Shown: positions 20,164 to 28,729 of the stretch, piece after piece
Numbering within the stretch: position 1 is the stretch's first letter
Layout: the number at the start of each line of letters is the position of its first letter
NCBI RefSeq assembly: GCF_004114935.1
Contig: NZ_CP022221.1
Location: 4,733,001-4,797,000, forward strand
DNA: 64,000 nucleotides
Source: Bradyrhizobium zhanjiangense
Lineage (GTDB): Bacteria > Pseudomonadota > Alphaproteobacteria > Rhizobiales > Xanthobacteraceae
Reading direction: 5' to 3'
Notes under the pieces: model-generated
What the model was told of the DNA's origin: nothing
The model's input: the letters and a program-made list of their open reading frames with translations, nothing else
The model's database searches: none
Position numbers and translations under genes: made by a program

Positions 20164-22422
20164 ATGTCCTGCCGAGGTTTTGTTCGCATGTCTTCCGTTT
20201 CCGCCGCAATCCGGTGCCGTCGCACGGCCTGGCTGGCGTCCAGCTTCATCATTCCCGTTCTTGTCCTCAATATGAGGGGCGTCCGCGCCCAGACTGCCGC
20301 CGAGCAGTTGCCGCCGGTCGAAGTGACCAGGGCCGACGATCAGAACCGCACGCGTGCCAGGGCGAGCAGCGATGGCGACATGGGGAGACGCCGTGCGACG
20401 CCGAACGGCGCGCCGACAGGGACCGGCTCGGCCGGCTTTGGCGGTGAGGCGGCCAGCAACAATGGAGGCATCGTCGGCGCCGCCACGACCGTCATCACGG
20501 CCGCGGACATCGCCCATTCGCCGTCGCAGACGCTTGCCGAGATCATCTCGACGCAAGTACCGGGCGCCCAGATCACGACGTTCTATGGCGGTCCGATCGG
20601 CGCCAAGACCGGTGTCGACCTGCGCGGCTTCGGCGCGTTCGCAACCGCCAACACGCTGGTGCTGGTCAACGGACGGCGGCTGAACGACATCGACATGGCG
20701 CAGGTGGACCTTGCCACCATCCCGCTCAATTCCATCGAGCGCATCGAGATCACGCGCGGCAATTCCGGTGCGGTGCTCTATGGGGACAACGCGGTCGGCG
20801 GCGTCATCAACATCGTCACCAAGAACGGCGTCGGCGGACCACCCATGGCCGCGGGCATCGAGGCCGGCTTCGGCTCGTTCAACACCAGGCTCGCCAACGT
20901 CTCGACGTGGCTCAATTCCGGTCCGTGGTCGACCTCGTTTTACGGCAACACCGTCAAGACCGATGGCTATCGTGACAACAATCGTTATTCCCAGGAGAAC
21001 GGCGTCGGCAATCTGAACTACACGACGCCGGGGTTGACTGCGTTCCTGACCGTGACCGGCGACAATCAGGAGCTGCGACTGCCGGGCGGCCGCACCGTCG
21101 ATCCCTCGATCGGCCTCGACGAGCTCGCGACCAACCGGAAGGGGACCAGCACGCCCTTCAACTATGCCAACCAGCAAGGTTTTGGCGCGACAGCGGGCTT
21201 CACAAAAACCCTGGTGAACGACGTCGATCTCATCGTCGACGGCGGCCTGCGCGACAAGAGGCAGCAGAGTGCTTTCTTCTCCAGTCCGACGCCCGTGCCC
21301 GCCTTTTTCACCTCGACCTATGTCGACGCTGATCTGACGACATGGTCGATCACGCCGCGGCTCAGCGTGAAGAGCCTCCTGCTCGGAATGCCGTCCCAGC
21401 TCTTGACCGGCATCGACTATTACGATGCGAGCTTTCAGCAGAACCGCGGCGCCGGCCAGGGTCTCGCCGCCTGGCACAATTACGACCTCAGGCAGCAGAC
21501 CGTTGCGGGCTATTTTCAGCACACATTGGGTGTGACGCCTACGACCGACGTTTCCTATGGCGCGCGGGTGCAGACCATCAGTCTGTCGGCACGTGACAAT
21601 TTTGATCCGGCAGCTCCGTTCAACGCCGACATCGGCGCGCTCCCGCTCAGGAGCGACGAGACCCAATATGCGCTGCACCTCGGTGCCGAGCATCGCCTCA
21701 ACGACATGGTCTCGCTGTTCGGCCGCGCCGCGCGGGCGTTTCGCACGCCTGACGTCGACGAGCGGGTGTCGTCAGGACCCTCATTCGATCCCTTCTTCAA
21801 TCCACTGCCGCAAACGTTCCTGCTCAAGACCCAGACCTCGCAGGATGTCGAGGCTGGGCTGCGTATCAAGGGAGGCGGTCTTCAGATGCAGAGCAGTCTC
21901 TATCTGATGGACCTCACCAACGAGATCCATTTCAATCCAATCCTGTTCTACAATACCAATCTCGATCCGACCCGCCGTTACGGCTCGGAGACCAGTGTCT
22001 CCTATCGCGTCAACGACGCGCTGCTCTTGCGCGCCGGCATGGCTTATACGAGGGCTGTCTTCCGAGAGGGCGTCTGGGCCGGCAATGATGTGCCGCTGGT
22101 CTCGCGCTACACCGCGAGTGTGGGTGTCACTTGGAACATCTGGCAGAACTATGTGGTGCTCGACGCCACCGCGCGGTTCTGGAGCGAGCGTCGCATGGAC
22201 AACGACCAGGCCGGCACTCAGAAGCCGATTCCTGCCAATGGCACGATCGACCTCAAGCTCAGTGGTCAATATGAGCGGTACTTCTGGTCGCTCAGCGTCA
22301 ACAATTTGCTGAACGCGCTCTACTACGACTATGCAGTCGCAAGCACCTTTACCGACGGTCGCTTCAGCGCCTATCCGCTGCCCGGCCGCAGCTATCTGCT
22401 CAAAGCCGGCGCAACGTTCTGA
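20164..22422 (+). CDS. TonB-dependent outer-membrane receptor, probably for cobalamin
   Basis: About 752 residues from ATG at 20164 (an in-frame GTG at 20155 and an ATG at 20188 are alternatives). A signal peptide precedes QTAAEQLPPVEV. The plug domain (about 105-235) has TLAEIISTQVPGAQI, GVDLRGFGA, NTLVLVNGRRLND and GNSGAVLYGDNAVGGVINIVTK. The C-terminal 22-strand barrel ends in a terminal aromatic (GATF). The riboswitch directly upstream argues for a BtuB-like role in vitamin B12 or cobinamide uptake. Family members also import siderophores, so substrate rests on the riboswitch. Confidence 0.9.
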   Translation: MSCRGFVRMSSVSAAIRCRRTAWLASSFIIPVLVLNMRGVRAQTAAEQLPPVEVTRADDQNRTRARASSDGDMGRRRATPNGAPTGTGSAGFGGEAASNNGGIVGAATTVITAADIAHSPSQTLAEIISTQVPGAQITTFYGGPIGAKTGVDLRGFGAFATANTLVLVNGRRLNDIDMAQVDLATIPLNSIERIEITRGNSGAVLYGDNAVGGVINIVTKNGVGGPPMAAGIEAGFGSFNTRLANVSTWLNSGPWSTSFYGNTVKTDGYRDNNRYSQENGVGNLNYTTPGLTAFLTVTGDNQELRLPGGRTVDPSIGLDELATNRKGTSTPFNYANQQGFGATAGFTKTLVNDVDLIVDGGLRDKRQQSAFFSSPTPVPAFFTSTYVDADLTTWSITPRLSVKSLLLGMPSQLLTGIDYYDASFQQNRGAGQGLAAWHNYDLRQQTVAGYFQHTLGVTPTTDVSYGARVQTISLSARDNFDPAAPFNADIGALPLRSDETQYALHLGAEHRLNDMVSLFGRAARAFRTPDVDERVSSGPSFDPFFNPLPQTFLLKTQTSQDVEAGLRIKGGGLQMQSSLYLMDLTNEIHFNPILFYNTNLDPTRRYGSETSVSYRVNDALLLRAGMAYTRAVFREGVWAGNDVPLVSRYTASVGVTWNIWQNYVVLDATARFWSERRMDNDQAGTQKPIPANGTIDLKLSGQYERYFWSLSVNNLLNALYYDYAVASTFTDGRFSAYPLPGRSYLLKAGATF

Positions 22423-22483
22423 CGTCGATAGGGCTGTCACACGTCCCCAAATGCACTAGAATTCGAATAGAAGGAGATCACTT

Positions 22484-23065
22484 ATGGCTCTCAGCATCCA
22501 GCCGTCTCACGCCGACAGTCTGCGGCTTCATCCGGTGACGCCGCGCCTTGCGCCGATGTTCTGCTTTGGGCTGCTCGCGGCGTCATGCGCGCTCGCGAGC
22601 TTCGCGCTCGCCTGTGCAACACCGTTCGCGGCCTTTGCCGTCGTCGCGGCCGCGATGCTGCCGCTGCGGCCGGCGCTGCTCGTCGTCACCGGCGCCTGGC
22701 TCGTCAACCAGACCATCGGCTTCGGCGCGCTGCACTATCCCATCGACGGCAGCACCGTCGCCTGGGGTTTTGCGATCGGCGCGGCCGCGCTGCTGGCGAC
22801 CGCCGTTTCGTCTGCGGTGCTGCGCATGCTGCCGCAGGGCCGCACGCCGCTGGCGCTGGCCGTCACGCTCGTCGCCGCCTATGCGGCCTATGAGCTCGCG
22901 CTGCTCGCCGCGACGCCGTTCCTGGGCGGAGAGGGCGCCTTCACCGCAGCCATCGTGACGCGCCTCGGGCTGACCAGCGCCGCCTGGCTCACCGGTCTCG
23001 TCGCCGCCTGCGAGATTGTCCGTCTGCTCGATCCGTTCGGGCGCAAGGGAGCGATGTCGGCCTGA
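22484..23065 (+). CDS. Integral membrane protein in the cobalamin-regulated operon
   Basis: 193 residues, starting 61 bases after the receptor stop with AGAAGGAGATC upstream of ATG. Six hydrophobic segments can be counted (about 24-45, 48-66, 70-86, 88-110, 121-143, 150-178). The length and Ala/Leu-rich six-helix plan recall the substrate-binding S components of ECF transporters. Placement in a cobalamin-riboswitch operon makes a role in corrinoid or cobalt uptake likely, but I do not recognise a named family (CbtB and BtuM do not obviously fit). No ECF ATPase is near. Confidence 0.7.
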   Translation: MALSIQPSHADSLRLHPVTPRLAPMFCFGLLAASCALASFALACATPFAAFAVVAAAMLPLRPALLVVTGAWLVNQTIGFGALHYPIDGSTVAWGFAIGAAALLATAVSSAVLRMLPQGRTPLALAVTLVAAYAAYELALLAATPFLGGEGAFTAAIVTRLGLTSAAWLTGLVAACEIVRLLDPFGRKGAMSA

Positions 23066-23716
23066 GCGCCGCTGCGTTCGACGTCGTGGCGCCATCGGGG
23101 CCACAGGATCTTGCTGTGTCGCCGGACTGTCAACCCGCCCGCGCAAAAAGATTCCGCTTTACCGAAATTCGGAATTGACGTATAATCGCCCATCCCGGCT
23201 CACCCTTGAGGGGCGATCATGTGTCGTGATGATCGCGGAGCCGGGGAGCGGTGGACGCGGCAGCGTCGGGCGCGAAAGCTGCGGGCAGGACGGATTGCTC
23301 TCCGTGAGCCCTAAGGCTTCGCGCGGACGGACGGCGCTGTCAGGTTCGTCGCGTCAGCATTTCGATGGCAACGTGCACAACGCCGTCGAACCCTGCGGTG
23401 CCAACGAACCGCGCGTACGGCAAAACCGTGTGGTCCTTTCCGCAAGCAGCTTTTCTGGTCTGTTGAGGGCGGCTTAAGCCCCTGAAAATAAAATAGTTTC
23501 CTGGCCGCAACTGGAGGGCGAGAGATCTGCCGGAAAGAGGCTGGGCCCTATTAGGCCCTATTTCACTGTATGCGCTGGCTGGGGACCAATAGTCCTGCCG
23601 CCCCCGGGACGCCGTGCGGCCTTCCTACGGCCCATGATGCTGCCGCGCCCGTCGCTTGCTGCTGTCGCGTTTCGCTGCCTGCCGTGACCATCGAAAAAGT
23701 AGGGGTGGTGCCGACC
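23066..23716. other. Non-coding stretch with a probable multi-copy element
   Basis: No gene I trust is present. Bases about 23190-23470 match my memory of a highly conserved segment that recurs in Bradyrhizobium genomes and is often mis-annotated as short proteins. The remainder up to 23716 shows only GGGCCCTATTAGGCCCTA (23546-23563), an imperfect palindrome. Confidence 0.45.
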
Positions 23717-23980
23717 TTATTTCGGAAGGCATTCCACGTTGTAGGCGATGATGATTTGCGTAGGGTCAGCTTTGCCGATAGCCTTCAGGTCTTCTAGGCC
23801 GCTGCGCAGCTTGGCTCCGGCGTCCCTTAAACTTCCTTCCAGCGCCGTTTTGGCCGCCCTGCATCGTTCTTCGTTCGAGAATTCCTGAAACACCACGGTG
23901 GGAAGGAGCCGCCAGTCCGCCCTGTCGTTGGTGGCGGCTGGGCTGACGGAGTAAGAAAAGACGTACATCAGGACCCACAT
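23717..23980 (-). CDS. Small exported hypothetical protein
   Basis: 87 residues from ATG at 23980; a longer frame to 24031 adds a basic N-terminus. A hydrophobic signal (WVLMYVFSYSVSPAA) is followed by a charged domain (EERCRAAKTALEGSLRDAGAKL) and a C-terminal YNVECLPK. Two Cys residues could pair. Not recognised beyond its similarity in style to small exported Bradyrhizobium proteins. Confidence 0.6.
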   Translation of the reverse strand: MWVLMYVFSYSVSPAATNDRADWRLLPTVVFQEFSNEERCRAAKTALEGSLRDAGAKLRSGLEDLKAIGKADPTQIIIAYNVECLPK

Positions 23981-24140
23981 CGCCGTGATTTTCCGAAGAG
24001 TGCAGCGCGCGGCGGGGGCAACGCGCCGCAATGGCAGTTTGTGTCCAATCCGCCGCCGGTATCGTTGATCTACGTCAACGCTGCCCGCAGTGAGGCCACC
24101 AGTCTCGTTCGCTCACGAACTCCAAGTTCGGAGATGAACG

Positions 24141-24578
24141 ATGCTCAAATACATTCTCGCCGGTCTAGCAGCATTTGTTCTGCTCACTGCAACTCTCATC
24201 CCCGATGATGCGTATGCGCGCCGTGGCGGAGGCGGCGGCTTCCGTGGCGGTGGAGGTGGCTTTCACGGCGGCGGCATGCGTGCCGGTGGCTTCCGAGGCA
24301 GTGGGATGCACGCCGGACGAATTGCGCGACCAGCGCATCCGATAGCGGGGCGTCCGATCGCGGGGCGTCCGGGCCGCCCGATCGCAGGGCGCCCCGGCCG
24401 TCCGGTAGCGGGGTATCCGGGTTATGGTCGCGGTTACTATCGCCCTGGTTGGGGGTATGGCGCTGCGGCGGTTGGCGCAGCCGCTGCGGCGGGTGCCTAC
24501 GGCTATTACAACTCCGGCTGCTACTATGACAGCTACGGACAATACATTTGTCCGGGGCAATATCCTTACCGGTATTGA
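24141..24578 (+). CDS. Exported Gly/Arg/Tyr-rich low-complexity protein
   Basis: 145 residues. Signal peptide (LAGLAAFVLLTATLIPDDAYA) followed by RRGGGGGFRGGGGGFHGGG, then four GRP-type repeats (IAGRPIAGRPGRPIAGRPGRPVAG, shown partly), a hydrophobic Ala stretch and a Tyr-rich tail with two Cys (GCYYDSYGQYICPG). Glycine-rich exported proteins of this kind are common in Rhizobiales; role is unknown, possibly envelope-associated. Confidence 0.75.
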   Translation: MLKYILAGLAAFVLLTATLIPDDAYARRGGGGGFRGGGGGFHGGGMRAGGFRGSGMHAGRIARPAHPIAGRPIAGRPGRPIAGRPGRPVAGYPGYGRGYYRPGWGYGAAAVGAAAAAGAYGYYNSGCYYDSYGQYICPGQYPYRY

Positions 24579-24590
24579 TGCAGGCGAAGT

Positions 24591-24875
24591 TTAGGACGGC
24601 GGTCCGTAGCTGCCGTCCTCCTTACACTTTTGCCAGAGAGCCGCCTCGTCAGCGGCCGCAGTGAATTTGTAAGATGGCCAAAATGCCCACCGCGCGGCAG
24701 CTTCTGCAATCTCAGACGGGGAATTGAGCTGTAGTTTTTGCAGCAGTCGCTTTCGCTGTTCGCCAACTTGATCTGCTCTTCCGCCGATCTGAGCCGCAAT
24801 AGATCTGTCAGAGCAGCCACGGGCGATACGCCGCAAGAGGCGCTTCTCGCGGGGGCTCAGTATCGGTGCCTTCAT
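24591..24875 (-). CDS. Small LuxR-type HTH protein
   Basis: 94 residues. Residues 5-62 form a LuxR/GerE-type helix-turn-helix (LSPREKRLLRRIARGCSDRS, then a divergent IAAQIGGRADQVGEQRKRLL recognition region). No receiver or sensor domain. Its start overlaps the stop of the tiny membrane protein upstream (ATGA), so the two are translationally coupled. Likely a DNA-binding regulator of unknown target. Confidence 0.7.
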   Translation of the reverse strand: MKAPILSPREKRLLRRIARGCSDRSIAAQIGGRADQVGEQRKRLLQKLQLNSPSEIAEAAARWAFWPSYKFTAAADEAALWQKCKEDGSYGPPS

Positions 24876-24961
24876 CGGGCGAAGATTGCGATTGCGGCTA
24901 ACAGGACGGGGATCAAGCCGCCTACGATGACGCAGATGCGATAGGTAAGGTCGTCTGCCAT
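24872..24961 (-). CDS. 29-residue single-helix membrane protein
   Basis: A 30-codon frame (starts MADDLTYR, then a hydrophobic helix VIVGGLIPVLLAAIAIFAR). Start supported by TGAGGT ten bases upstream; the stop overlaps the next gene as ATGA. The coupling to a HTH gene and a good ribosome site make it believable despite its size. Function unknown. Confidence 0.55.
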   Translation of the reverse strand: MADDLTYRICVIVGGLIPVLLAAIAIFAR

Positions 24962-25145
24962 GGCACGTACCTCAGCTTTAATGCGTGGCAGGAACCATAC
25001 ATCTTACGCCGACTGACCGCCATGCTGCAGTATCGATCGCGGGATAATGGTGTACCCTCCAGCGGCGGCAACGATTAACAAATGAATGGCGGAACACCCA
25101 CTTCAAATCTAGTACCGTCTTGTCTTTTCTTCATTGGAAGGCGAC

Positions 25146-25709
25146 GTGGATACTTACATCATTATCTTCGCAGCGCTGGCGGTCTTTATATGCCTCCGCC
25201 TTTACAGTGTCCTCGGACAGCGCACCGAGAGCGAGGACAACGCCTTCCTTAACCGTCTCTCCGTGATCGCAGTCCTTTTAGCCGTGGTGCTCTACGTCGC
25301 CGGCGAAGTCCCAGCACGGCACTGGGCGAACGCCCATGCCGTGCCTCCCATGACAACCATCAGCGGCCCCGCCCGCGTGATCGACGGCGACACCGTCGTC
25401 GTCGCGGGCACGCCAATACGCCTAAAAGGCGTCGATGCCGCCGAGCTGGGGACAGCGCGCGGCGAAAACGCCCGGCGGGTGATGGTCACGCTCGTCACCG
25501 GGACGCTGACCTGCCGCTTGACCGGCGAAAAAACCTACAGCCGTGAGGTCGGCTATTGCACCACCGCCGACGGCGCCGACATCAATCGAGCGATCATCGC
25601 CCAAGGTGCCGCTCTGGCGTGTCCGCGCTACGACACCCGTTACGTGTCTTTCGAGCAGGAGGCCGCGTTGGCGGCGCAACCACGGTCGTCCTATTGCGTA
25701 AAGCGCTAG
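25146..25709 (+). CDS. Membrane-anchored thermonuclease-like (SNase) protein
   Basis: 187 residues from GTG at 25146, chosen because GGAAGG precedes it. Residues 1-30 are a membrane helix followed by RLYSVLGQRTESED, which strongly recalls the N-terminus of the Bradyrhizobium Tim44-like (TimA) protein. A second helix spans about 38-54. Residues 75-187 are a staphylococcal-nuclease fold (GPARVIDGDTVVVAGTPIRLKGVDAAE) with active-site-type Asp, Arg and Glu in place (ARGENAR). Probable periplasm-facing or membrane-linked nuclease, or a catalytically weak relative. The anchor-nuclease fusion is unusual. Confidence 0.8.
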   Translation: MDTYIIIFAALAVFICLRLYSVLGQRTESEDNAFLNRLSVIAVLLAVVLYVAGEVPARHWANAHAVPPMTTISGPARVIDGDTVVVAGTPIRLKGVDAAELGTARGENARRVMVTLVTGTLTCRLTGEKTYSREVGYCTTADGADINRAIIAQGAALACPRYDTRYVSFEQEAALAAQPRSSYCVKR

Positions 25710-25738
25710 GCGATAGAAATCCCGACCGCTGCCGGGCC

Positions 25739-25825
25739 TTACTTGCCGTTCTGCTTGATCGCCCACAACCCGTAGGCTTCGTCCTTGTAGGGATCACCTT
25801 CGGTTGGCGGCGGGATCAGCTTCGA
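25739..25825 (-). pseudogene. C-terminal scrap of a small protein
   Basis: An in-frame stretch reading KLIPPPTEGDPYKDEAYGLW then AIKQNGK and a stop, closed upstream by TAG at 25826-25828 and lacking a start codon. Composition looks protein-like, so I read it as the tail of a deleted gene. Low certainty. Confidence 0.3.
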
Positions 25826-25829
25826 CTAG

Positions 25830-26095
25830 CAGCAATCGTTGGTCGGCATGTTAGCTTGGAGCGATTACTCCGGATGAGCCGGGCCGGGAGGTCGTACGCA
25901 AGTGGGTTCTCTTGTGGCGACGTGACGACTAGCCTCGCCCATTGCACCTTCCGCTTTGAACGGACATCGTCAGACCGCCTGGGCATGTCGCAAACGGGCC
26001 AGAAGCGGGCATCATAGCTATCGGCGCACGTTCTCTAGGAACCTGTCTGCTACGCTTTCGTTGTGCCGTCTTAAGAACGGCAAAGGAACACGATC
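25830..26095. other. Intergenic region before the CsbD gene
   Basis: No gene or clear structure seen. Bases near 25930-26015 look like decayed intergenic sequence common in Bradyrhizobium. Confidence 0.4.
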
Positions 26096-26287
26096 ATGGA
26101 CCGGGAACATGTGAAGGGCGCCGCCGACAAGGCAAAAGGCGCGATCAAAGAGGGTGCTGGCAAGCTTACTCGAGACAAGGACCTCGAAGCCGAAGGCAAG
26201 ATGGATAAGGCTAAGGGATCGGCCCACAAGGCTGCAGGAGATGTGAAGGACGCAGCGCGGGACGCCGCTGACGCCCTCAAGAAATAA
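26096..26287 (+). CDS. CsbD family stress protein
   Basis: 63 residues, very rich in Lys, Ala, Asp and Gly, with the family pattern MDREHVKGAADKAKGAIKEG and GKMDKAKGSAHKAAGDVKDA. CsbD-like proteins are small, hydrophilic and induced by general stress. No partner genes next to it. A strong terminator follows at 26310-26336. Confidence 0.9.
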   Translation: MDREHVKGAADKAKGAIKEGAGKLTRDKDLEAEGKMDKAKGSAHKAAGDVKDAARDAADALKK

Positions 26288-26309
26288 GAAGAAGAAAAGT
26301 CTGGAACTA

Positions 26310-26336
26310 GCCGCCTCGGGGCGGCCTTTTCTTTTC
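26310..26336 (+). terminator. Intrinsic terminator after csbD-like gene
   Basis: GCCGCC-TCGG-GGCGGC stem-loop followed by a T-rich run (CTTTTCTTTT). Classic rho-independent terminator 22 bases past the stop. Confidence 0.85.
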
Positions 26337-26383
26337 TGTCATGAAAAAGCGAACAGTCCGTAATTTACGTACACGCAATAGCA

Positions 26384-26686
26384 CTACTTCGGCACTTTAT
26401 TGATGGAATGCCTGCGTATGACTGGCTTCCTGAAGCCAAAATATGAACAGAGCAAGAAGAGGGCAAAATGGACGATTGAGCGGGCACCACTGATCTGGGG
26501 TGTTTCGACAAAGCCGGTCCCTAGAAGAGGCACCGAAACATCGGCAAGATAGAGATAAAACAAAATGCCCGATGACACAAAGAACGCGCCCGCCAGGAAC
26601 TTCCGAAAGTCGCTGCTTCGCCACGCGAAGTAGAGGCTCCCAACAGCCACGATGATGGCTGCAGCTATGTAGAGAGCAATGATCAT
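26384..26686 (-). CDS. Small three-helix inner-membrane protein
   Basis: 100 residues from ATG at 26686; AGGAGGAAGCC directly upstream settles the start. Hydrophobic helices at about 3-22, 33-53 and 74-91 (HFALFLLCSYFGF) with a basic tail. Not recognised; looks like a conserved small Bradyrhizobium membrane protein. Confidence 0.7.
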   Translation of the reverse strand: MIIALYIAAAIIVAVGSLYFAWRSSDFRKFLAGAFFVSSGILFYLYLADVSVPLLGTGFVETPQISGARSIVHFALFLLCSYFGFRKPVIRRHSINKVPK

Positions 26687-26857
26687 GGCTTCCTCCTGTT
26701 GCCGCCTTTCGATATCGGCCGACTGGCTGGAGCGGCGGGTCATCAGGGACGGCGCATGGATTGCCAAGGTAGTGCTAGATCAAAACTGATCCTGCACCGG
26801 CGATAGGCGGGGTGCTTCGCGTTCTTCACCCACTCAAAGGGTACTAAGGCGAACGGC

Positions 26858-27055
26858 TCAGGCCGAACGGCGGGAATTTCCATGCGGATGGTGCTTGAAG
26901 AAGAGATCAAGCTTCACAGGTTCGCCGGTATCTCGCCAGAACAATCTTTTGCCCATGCTGCCCGCCACCGCCAGGCGATGGTGGCCCCCGAGCAGAATAT
27001 GGTCATCCGTTGCTATGGCGATGACCTCGCCGGTTTCATCAACGATAACTTTCAT
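26858..27055 (-). CDS. Small hypothetical protein
   Basis: 65 residues with a strong GGAGG seven bases before ATG at 27055. Begins KVIVDETGEVIAIATDDHIL, a beta-hairpin-like pattern, and ends in a His/Arg-rich tail. No signal, membrane helix or Cys. Function unknown. Confidence 0.55.
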   Translation of the reverse strand: MKVIVDETGEVIAIATDDHILLGGHHRLAVAGSMGKRLFWRDTGEPVKLDLFFKHHPHGNSRRSA

Positions 27056-27515
27056 GCGGCGCCTCCGTCCGTCAGCGCAGCGCGATGATACGCAAAAAGT
27101 AAACCTTATGTCGGTCCCCGCGTTCCAACCGTGTGAAGATCACGGCTTGCGTAAGCCACTCCGCGCACCGCATTTCTGTGCGAGTTGGTACAAAACGAAA
27201 GCGCGAAATCAAAAACTGCAAATATCCTCACACTGCGCGGTCGCGCGTACCCCGCAGTTCTCACGCTCCCCAAAGGACCCGAGAAAACCGATGGGCGGTG
27301 CCACACAAAAGAAAGGCCGCCTGCGTTGCCACAAGCAGCCCAAGTCCAGGGAGGAAACGCCCCAAGGAGGGCAGCGGTAGCGGGGCGCTACCGCACACCC
27401 TAGCTAGGAGATCGCGATCGACGGCTCAATTGAACGTAGGGAAACGTCGGGCACCCAAAGGGGGCACGGACCTATACGAAGGCTTATGGCAAAGCCGACC
27501 ACTGAGGAGGGGACG
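27056..27515. other. Intergenic region
   Basis: About 460 bases with no supported gene. A GC-rich inverted pair (GGTAGCGGGGC / GCGCTACC region, near 27376-27395) is the only structure noted. Confidence 0.4.
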
Positions 27516-27770
27516 ATGCGAATGCTACGTTGGATAATCCTAGGCAGCGCGGTGATCCTAGTGGTTACCTCGGCTAAAGCTCAAATGTATGATCCCAGAT
27601 ATCCAGTCTGTCTTCAGGTTTGGCAGTGGGGTGGTAGCTACTACTTTGACTGCTCCTATACGACATGGGATCAGTGCCGAGCGAATGCGGTTGGCCGTGC
27701 AGCGATGTGCTTGGTCAACCCTTATTGGCCCCGAGCGCACCCGAGATCATCCGGCGGCCGCTTTTACTAA
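27516..27770 (+). CDS. DUF3551 family exported protein
   Basis: 84 residues from ATG at 27516 after GAGGAGGGGACG. Signal peptide (MLRWIILGSAVILVVTSAKA) and a short mature domain with the DUF3551 pattern: YPVCLQVWQWGG, YFDCSYTTWDQCRANAVG and CLVNPYW. Conserved Cys residues likely form disulfides. The family is abundant in Bradyrhizobium and of unknown function. Confidence 0.85.
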   Translation: MRMLRWIILGSAVILVVTSAKAQMYDPRYPVCLQVWQWGGSYYFDCSYTTWDQCRANAVGRAAMCLVNPYWPRAHPRSSGGRFY

Positions 27771-27904
27771 ATGGTGGTGAGGACCGTCATTGGATATGCG
27801 CGGAGGCGAAAGCGCAGAGTACCTCCGATGCGATTTGTCGCACGGGACCGTCCTTCTGATGAATTAACATTAGGGAAGAGGCCGGGCTGACGGAGGTCAG
27901 CGCT

Positions 27905-27994
27905 ATGGGGTACTTTGAAGCACTAGCCATCGTCGTTGTTTTTGTTCTGGTGGGAGTGGTCGTGACCACGCTCGTGCAAACCCGGAGACGATAG
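27905..27994 (+). CDS. 29-residue single-helix membrane protein
   Basis: A 30-codon frame starting MGYFEALAIVVVFVLVGVVV and ending TTLVQTRRR. GGAGGT lies at 27892-27897, seven bases before the ATG. One membrane helix with a positively charged cytoplasmic end. Function unknown; similar very small proteins recur in this segment. Confidence 0.55.
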   Translation: MGYFEALAIVVVFVLVGVVVTTLVQTRRR

Positions 27995-28108
27995 CAGCTT
28001 GATGCGCCGCTTTTTGGGAGCGTTGTCGCGTCCGTTGTACCCGGCACGTTATCCACCGCAAGCTGTAGCGGCTTGTCTGTCCATCATGGTCCGGCGATCT
28101 TTCTCGCC

Positions 28109-28522
28109 ATGGGCACCAAATCGCGCGAGACCATTTACGGCGCTTCGGTCCGGGCGGCGGCAGAGCGCGCGACGGAAGCGCGCAAGCAAGCCGACCGGCT
28201 CGCGTGCGAGGCGTGGAATAAGCGCATGCTCGGCTTTCGCGGACCGGCGCAGCCGTCTCCGACGCTGGGCGATGCGCTCAATGCCGGTTACCTCTATTTG
28301 GAAGTCCGCTGCCTCGGCTGCGACACCAACCAGACGGTCGCGCTCGACATCGTGCGGCGACCGAAGTCAACGCCGGTTCACGAGCTGGAGCGCTACATGC
28401 GGTGCAAAGACTGCTCGCAGGTGGGCGGCTATCCGTACAAGCGCAGCCATTTGGTGGCGCTTCGGCGCACCAAGATTTCGGCGAGCGATCCGCCATCAAC
28501 GTGGTGGCCGGGTGAGAGGTGA
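28109..28522 (+). CDS. Zinc-ribbon hypothetical protein of Bradyrhizobium type
   Basis: 137 residues from ATG at 28109 (28073 is an alternative in-frame start). N-terminal helical region (TKSRETIYGASVRAAAERAT), then a zinc ribbon: CLGC (about 67-70) and CKDC (about 98-101), with the stretch GYLYLEVRCLGCDTNQTVAL. I recognise it as a widespread Bradyrhizobium/Rhodopseudomonas hypothetical family with the ending KISASDPPSTWWPGER. Role unknown. Confidence 0.75.
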   Translation: MGTKSRETIYGASVRAAAERATEARKQADRLACEAWNKRMLGFRGPAQPSPTLGDALNAGYLYLEVRCLGCDTNQTVALDIVRRPKSTPVHELERYMRCKDCSQVGGYPYKRSHLVALRRTKISASDPPSTWWPGER

Positions 28523-28540
28523 AATGATGGTGAGGGAGCG

Positions 28541-28720
28541 ATGATGAACGAGAGCCGCTACTACGTGGTGCGATCAGAGGGCACGAAATACGGCATAGGC
28601 TTTGGCAGCGCGCTCGCTATCGCCATCAGCTACACCACCAACAAGTCGATCCTCTGGGCGATCATTCACGGCATTCTGGGCTGGCTGTACGTGATCTACT
28701 TCGCACTGTTCTGGTCGTAG
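28541..28720 (+). CDS. Small membrane protein
   Basis: 59 residues from ATG at 28541 (a second ATG at 28544), with GAGGGAGCG upstream. One or two hydrophobic segments (IGFGSALAIAISYTT and SILWAIIHGILGWLYVIYFA). It lies 18 bases after the zinc-ribbon gene and 9 bases before the YedK gene, so it is probably part of the same transcript. Function unknown. Confidence 0.65.
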   Translation: MMNESRYYVVRSEGTKYGIGFGSALAIAISYTTNKSILWAIIHGILGWLYVIYFALFWS

Positions 28721-28729
28721 CCGTCGCCG

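Noticed and set aside
20107..21693. Minus-strand frame of 528 codons opposite the TonB receptor
   Set aside because: Antisense shadow; the receptor has plug and barrel motifs and a riboswitch in the right orientation.
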